Below, in pieces: positions 7,310 to 9,898 of a DNA stretch of 9,898 nt. Position numbers and translations under genes: made by a program. Origin of the DNA: Firmicutes bacterium UBA3941 (GTDB taxonomy: Bacteria > Bacillota > Clostridia > Caldicoprobacterales > UBA3941); assembly GCA_002385665.1 (NCBI GenBank), contig DGDX01000087.1, positions 1 through 9,898 on the forward strand. Reading direction: 5' to 3'. The first letter of the stretch is position 1. Each line of letters starts with the position of its first letter. The notes under the pieces were generated by a model. It was not told the origin of the DNA. It was given only the letters and a program-made list of their open reading frames with translations, and did no database searches.

Positions 7310-8101
7310 CTATCGTAAATCGATTTTGTTTACCCTGCCTGATATTAGTTCAAGCTCAACGGAAGTCGATTTTTCTCCAACCACCTCACATACGTAGAGG
7401 TTTTTCTCTTTATAGGTATTGGCAATGGGCAAAAAGAAATTGCCATTATGGTCTGTCACCGTTTCGTACACAGAAAACAAGGAAGTACCAATTTTCTTAT
7501 AGTTGGCAGATAACTCCTCTGCCAGTAAATACATTTTGTTTTCTTTATCAGCCACACCAGTAATGCGTATCAATTCCTGATTTTGACCATCACTATCGGT
7601 AATACAAAGAAGCTTGCCCTCCATATCCACATCGTCGGGGTGAAAAATGGATATTACCCGGTTGTCAGTCTCTACTCCTCCTTTCTGATAATCATACAGA
7701 AGCTTGTAGGCATGGGCTGTATCAAGGCAAAAAATTCTGATCACACTACCAGGAGGAGCTTGTCCTTCAATACAGGTAGTGTTAGGGGGAATTGGATAAG
7801 AGCGATTAGGAATCATTCGCAACTTCAAAAAGGTGTACTGTTCATCGTCTTTATTCAACTGGCACTGAACACTGCGCGGGTTATACTGTCCGCCCACTGC
7901 ATGTACAGTGACTAGTGACTTATCCAGGTTAACAAAAACATGATGACCATCCGGTTTCCTGATAGGTGGAGCCTCACCTTCTATGTAGATACGAACATTA
8001 CTTCCCAGAATTGGTTTGTCGGTGAAATCATCAATAGCCAAAACCACCAGGGATACCTTCCGGGTAAAACCATCTATTATATAATAAGTACCGTAATTCA
8101 T
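7310..8101 (-). CDS. Beta-rich, carboxypeptidase-regulatory-like protein of a contractile particle locus
   Basis: The protein has 263 residues from ATG 8101, which lies 5 bases after GGAGGAG (8107-8113); an in-frame GTG at 8107 falls inside that site and is rejected. Residues about 8-95 look like a beta-sandwich of the carboxypeptidase-regulatory or Ig-like kind ('VSLVVLAIDDFTDKPILGSNVRIYIEG' with the typical domain-swap turn, cited here as 'DDFTDKPILGSNVRIY'). A second beta-rich region follows at about 108-261 ('GQAPPGSVIRIF', 'VTDHNGNFFLPIANTY', 'LYVCEVVGEKSTSVELELI'). The last part again resembles a 'tDhnGnFfLp' carboxypeptidase-regulatory strand pattern. No signal peptide is seen. It lies 16 bases after the DUF4255 stop, and its own stop overlaps the ribosome binding site of the PAAR-like gene, so it probably belongs to the same particle. 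Proteins of this general kind are often found beside DUF4255 genes; an attachment or connector role is possible. I do not recognise a named family. Confidence 0.75.
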   Translation of the reverse strand: MNYGTYYIIDGFTRKVSLVVLAIDDFTDKPILGSNVRIYIEGEAPPIRKPDGHHVFVNLDKSLVTVHAVGGQYNPRSVQCQLNKDDEQYTFLKLRMIPNRSYPIPPNTTCIEGQAPPGSVIRIFCLDTAHAYKLLYDYQKGGVETDNRVISIFHPDDVDMEGKLLCITDSDGQNQELIRITGVADKENKMYLLAEELSANYKKIGTSLFSVYETVTDHNGNFFLPIANTYKEKNLYVCEVVGEKSTSVELELISGRVNKIDLR

Positions 8102-8106
8102 AAACA

Positions 8107-8113
8107 CTCCTCC
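8107..8113 (-). promoter_or_regulatory. Ribosome binding site that decides the beta-rich protein start
   Basis: GGAGGAG on the minus strand is spaced 5 bases from ATG 8101. The GTG that would give a slightly longer protein overlaps this site, so ATG is the probable start. Confidence 0.75.
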
Positions 8114-8117
8114 ACAA

Positions 8118-8690
8118 CTACGATTCTCTTACGGTGAAGCCTGCATTAACAACCCGAGTAACCTCTTTCACCCGTTCGGATTCGATTTCCACCGGGTATA
8201 CCTTATAAAACAGAGATAGTCTATAGGGTACATTGGGTACATTCCATAGCTTCATTTTTTCATCATGCTCTAAGTGCAAAAGTTCAATCTTAGGGGCAAA
8301 CTGTGAACTGGTGAGGTCACTGCCCAATTGCTCAGCCGTAAAAATGGGATGGTCTTTCAAGACTTGCAATACTTTGCCTAGTATTTTTTGGTCTTCTGCC
8401 GAACGGAATTTTATATCACTGCTGGAATAAGCGGTAATCATATAATATAGGTCATAAAAAGTCGAGGGGTATTTTAGTTGTTTTAATCCCTTGGGCTGCA
8501 TATCTGTAATGACAATGGTTTGATTTTCTCGTATATCATAGAGGTTTATTCCCAGAACAATGTCTCCCCGATCGCTGGGAGTACATAAACCAATGCTTTC
8601 CGTGTTGACGATTATTCCCGGTACCAAATGGTCACGAAGCAACTGAACAATGGCATTTCCTATATCGGCTATAATAGTATAGCTAGCCAT
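8118..8690 (-). CDS. DUF4255 / Pvc16-type tail cap protein of a contractile injection system
   Basis: A 190-residue protein that fits DUF4255 (Pvc16 N-terminal family) over nearly its whole length. Seen are the N-terminal helix 'IADIGNAIVQLLRDHLVP', the strand 'DIVLGINLYDIREN', the 'YPSTFYDLYYMITAYSS' segment that corresponds to the conserved 'lplnLyYLitay' region, the helix 'EDQKILGKVLQVLKDHPIF', and 'WNVPNVPYRLSLFYKVYPVEIES' near the end. In Afp and PVC particles the homologous protein (Afp16/Pvc16) caps the distal end of the tube and sheath and sets or ends assembly. ATG 8690 follows GGGAGGG (8696-8702) by 5 bases. It is the strongest single marker in the window for an eCIS-like particle. 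Sheath, tube and AAA ATPase genes are absent here and would be expected upstream, beyond the right edge. Confidence 0.9.
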   Translation of the reverse strand: MASYTIIADIGNAIVQLLRDHLVPGIIVNTESIGLCTPSDRGDIVLGINLYDIRENQTIVITDMQPKGLKQLKYPSTFYDLYYMITAYSSSDIKFRSAEDQKILGKVLQVLKDHPIFTAEQLGSDLTSSQFAPKIELLHLEHDEKMKLWNVPNVPYRLSLFYKVYPVEIESERVKEVTRVVNAGFTVRES

Positions 8691-8784
8691 AATAACCCTC
8701 CCAAACCACTTAATCTAGTCAGCTATTAATTTTGCAGGTTACCAACACTGGCCACACCTCGTCGGACCTTATACCTGGCATAAT
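8691..8784 (-). other. Largest intergenic gap (94 bases)
   Basis: This gap between the MORN stop and the DUF4255 start holds the GGGAGGG ribosome binding site at 8696-8702 and little else I can support. I see no hairpin with a T-run, and no -35/-10 pair with correct spacing; TATAAG near 8766-8771 has no matching -35 box. Read-through from the MORN gene is therefore the simplest view, though an internal promoter is not excluded. Confidence 0.5.
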
Positions 8785-9879
8785 CTATTTAGCTTCCGCC
8801 AAGTGAGAAGGTTCCTCATCAAGTTTTCTTTTTTCGTACTCACCCATATAAAAATTACCTTCATATATAAGCACTTGGTTATCGTCGTACAGTTTACCCT
8901 TACCTTGATATTTGCCCATATAAAACTCTCCATCATAAATAAGGATTCCCGTGGTAGAATCAAAGAGCTTACCTAAACCTGAGTATTCACCTTCTTCAAA
9001 TCCCCCATCGAAAATGAGATTACCGGTGACAGGGTCATAAAGCTTGCCCTCTCCTGAATACTGGCCATCAGCAAATTGGCCTTTATAAACAATATTTCCT
9101 GTTAGTGGGTCATAGAGTATGCCCTGGCCTGAATACTGGCCATCCTCAAACTCACCTTCATAGACCAAACATTTTAAGACAGAGTCATAAAGCTTTCCCT
9201 TACCCCCATATTTGCCACCCTTAAACTCACCTTCATAGAGAAGGTTTCCGGTCTTGGGATCATAGAGTTTGCCTGGACCTTCGTATAAACCGTCTACCAA
9301 TTCACCTTCGTAAAGGGTATTACCTTTTTCATCACTGAGTATGCTGCTACCTCCCGTGAATTCCCCATCTTCAAAGGTGCCTTCATGGAGCAAATTTCCT
9401 GTCAACGGGTCAAACAACTTACCTTCACCTGAATATAGACCTTCGGCAAATTCACCATCATAAATCAAATTCCCTGTTAAGGGGTCATATAGCTTGCCTT
9501 TACCTGAATACAGGCCTTCTGCAAACTCACCTTCATAGACAACATTTCCCGTCTCTGGATCATAGAGTATGCCTTTACCTTCGTATAAACCCTCTGCCAG
9601 TTTACCTTCATAAATGATATTATCTTCATCGTCAAAGACTATCCCGGTGCCTTCTACAAATTTGTCATCTTCAAACATGCCTTTCGCTATTACTATCCCA
9701 TTTTTATACAATTTGCCGGTACCATTTTTCATGCCATTAGCAAAAGAACCTGTGTATAAAATCTCGCCGTCCCTGTCATATAGTGTACCTGACCCATTGG
9801 GCATTCCCTCCGTGAAGTTGCCTACATACTTTTTCACACCCGACTCATAATAAAGGGTCCCCTCTCCACTGTACAATCC
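8785..9879 (-). CDS. MORN-repeat protein, 5' partial
   Basis: The frame is open from the right edge to TAG at 8785-8787. The apparent first residues MYKRQ come from the adapter at 9880-9898, so the true start is missing. The remaining about 364 residues are almost wholly MORN-type repeats: roughly 13 complete units plus a partial one at each end. The first full units are 23 residues long, and the later ones have a regular 25-residue period with consensus YEGEFxxGxYSGxGKLYDPxTGNLx. The chain is very acidic and Gly/Tyr-rich and ends in a short charged tail ('EKRKLDEEPSHLAEAK'). MORN arrays form long beta-hairpin ribbons and often serve as scaffolds or membrane or protein docking surfaces; bacterial roles are poorly known. 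Because the N-terminus is lost, a signal peptide or lead domain cannot be judged. It lies before the DUF4255 gene with a 94-base gap and is probably in the same operon. Confidence 0.88.
   Translation of the reverse strand, partial: GLYSGEGTLYYESGVKKYVGNFTEGMPNGSGTLYDRDGEILYTGSFANGMKNGTGKLYKNGIVIAKGMFEDDKFVEGTGIVFDDEDNIIYEGKLAEGLYEGKGILYDPETGNVVYEGEFAEGLYSGKGKLYDPLTGNLIYDGEFAEGLYSGEGKLFDPLTGNLLHEGTFEDGEFTGGSSILSDEKGNTLYEGELVDGLYEGPGKLYDPKTGNLLYEGEFKGGKYGGKGKLYDSVLKCLVYEGEFEDGQYSGQGILYDPLTGNIVYKGQFADGQYSGEGKLYDPVTGNLIFDGGFEEGEYSGLGKLFDSTTGILIYDGEFYMGKYQGKGKLYDDNQVLIYEGNFYMGEYEKRKLDEEPSHLAEAK
8866..9612. repeat. 75-base tandem repeat encoding MORN units
   Basis: Ten coding repeats with a 75-base period lie within the MORN gene; the last is one codon shorter. 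On the plus strand the phrases 'ggatcatagagt' and 'gggtcataaagctt' recur each period, as do 'ttcaccttc' stretches. Copies differ by many substitutions, so they are diverged rather than fresh duplications, but their regular length suggests past expansion by unequal crossing over or replication slippage. Confidence 0.85.
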
Positions 9880-9898
9880 CTGTCTCTTATACACATCT
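9880..9898. other. Tn5/Nextera mosaic-end adapter remnant
   Basis: The last 19 bases, CTGTCTCTTATACACATCT, match the Tn5 transposase mosaic end used in Nextera libraries exactly. They are library sequence left on the contig end. Read on the minus strand in the MORN frame they give the false start MYKRQ, with GTG as the apparent initiation codon. Confidence 0.97.

Noticed and set aside
7007..7318. Plus-strand open frame of 103 codons opposite the DUF4280 gene
   Set aside because: The minus strand encodes a clear DUF4280 protein; the opposite frame is a compositional shadow.
8691..8784. Possible promoter or terminator in the largest gap
   Set aside because: TATAAG near 8766 has no -35 box at a workable distance, and the short inverted repeats lack a stable stem and T-run.
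8866..9612. CRISPR-like array suggested by regular 75-base spacing
   Set aside because: The period lies in one open coding frame, units are diverged along their full length, and there is no repeat-spacer structure; it encodes MORN units.
9614..9850. Open frame on the plus strand opposite the MORN gene
   Set aside because: It is antisense to a clear repeat-coding frame, lacks a ribosome binding site, and its repeats merely mirror the MORN periodicity.
9880..9898. Genuine Tn5-type transposon end
   Set aside because: Only the 19-base mosaic end is present, exactly at the contig terminus, with no transposase or IS50 sequence; library adapter is the simpler source.

Overview
The window looks like one metagenomic contig, or an end of one, from a low-to-middle GC Gram-positive bacterium. 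A clostridial Firmicute is most likely: nearly every gene has a strong GGAGG-type Shine-Dalgarno sequence, spacing is tight, and the protein families fit. This is inference; no rRNA or marker gene is present. All eight genes lie on the minus strand and read right to left with gaps of -4 to about 94 bases. They look like one operon or a large part of one, and no convincing RNA gene, CRISPR array, IS element or terminator is visible. No gene-free stretch reaches 300 bases. The last 19 bases (9880-9898) are the Tn5/Nextera mosaic-end adapter, not genome, so the first gene is cut at its 5' end. The last gene runs off position 1.

In transcription order the right half is a structural module. It holds a MORN-repeat protein (8785-9879, 5' partial), a DUF4255/Pvc16-type contractile tail cap protein (8118-8690), a two-part beta-sandwich-like protein (7310-8101) and a small DUF4280 PAAR-like spike-tip protein (6910-7296). 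DUF4255 and DUF4280 together point to an extracellular contractile injection system (eCIS) or a related phage-tail-like particle. Its sheath, tube, baseplate and ATPase genes would lie beyond the right edge.

The left half is a signalling and membrane module. It holds a class III cyclase-like protein with a C-terminal TPR-like tail (5932-6858), a coiled-coil protein I do not recognise (4516-5907), a 993-residue membrane protein that joins a propeller-like ectodomain, a Cache-like sensor domain and a full MFS transporter fold (1538-4519), and a membrane-bound Cache-HAMP-SpoIIE/PP2C-type protein (1-1511, 3' partial).

The most striking point is that both enzyme-like proteins look catalytically dead. 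The SpoIIE-type domain has His, Glu and Arg where the family carries its three metal-binding aspartates. The cyclase-like domain has lost the first metal aspartate and the transition-state Asn/Arg pair. With two extracytoplasmic sensor domains and a transporter-like fusion beside tail-cap and spike genes, the set may be a non-catalytic sensing, docking or release apparatus for a contractile particle. That joint role is a hypothesis from gene order and residues only.
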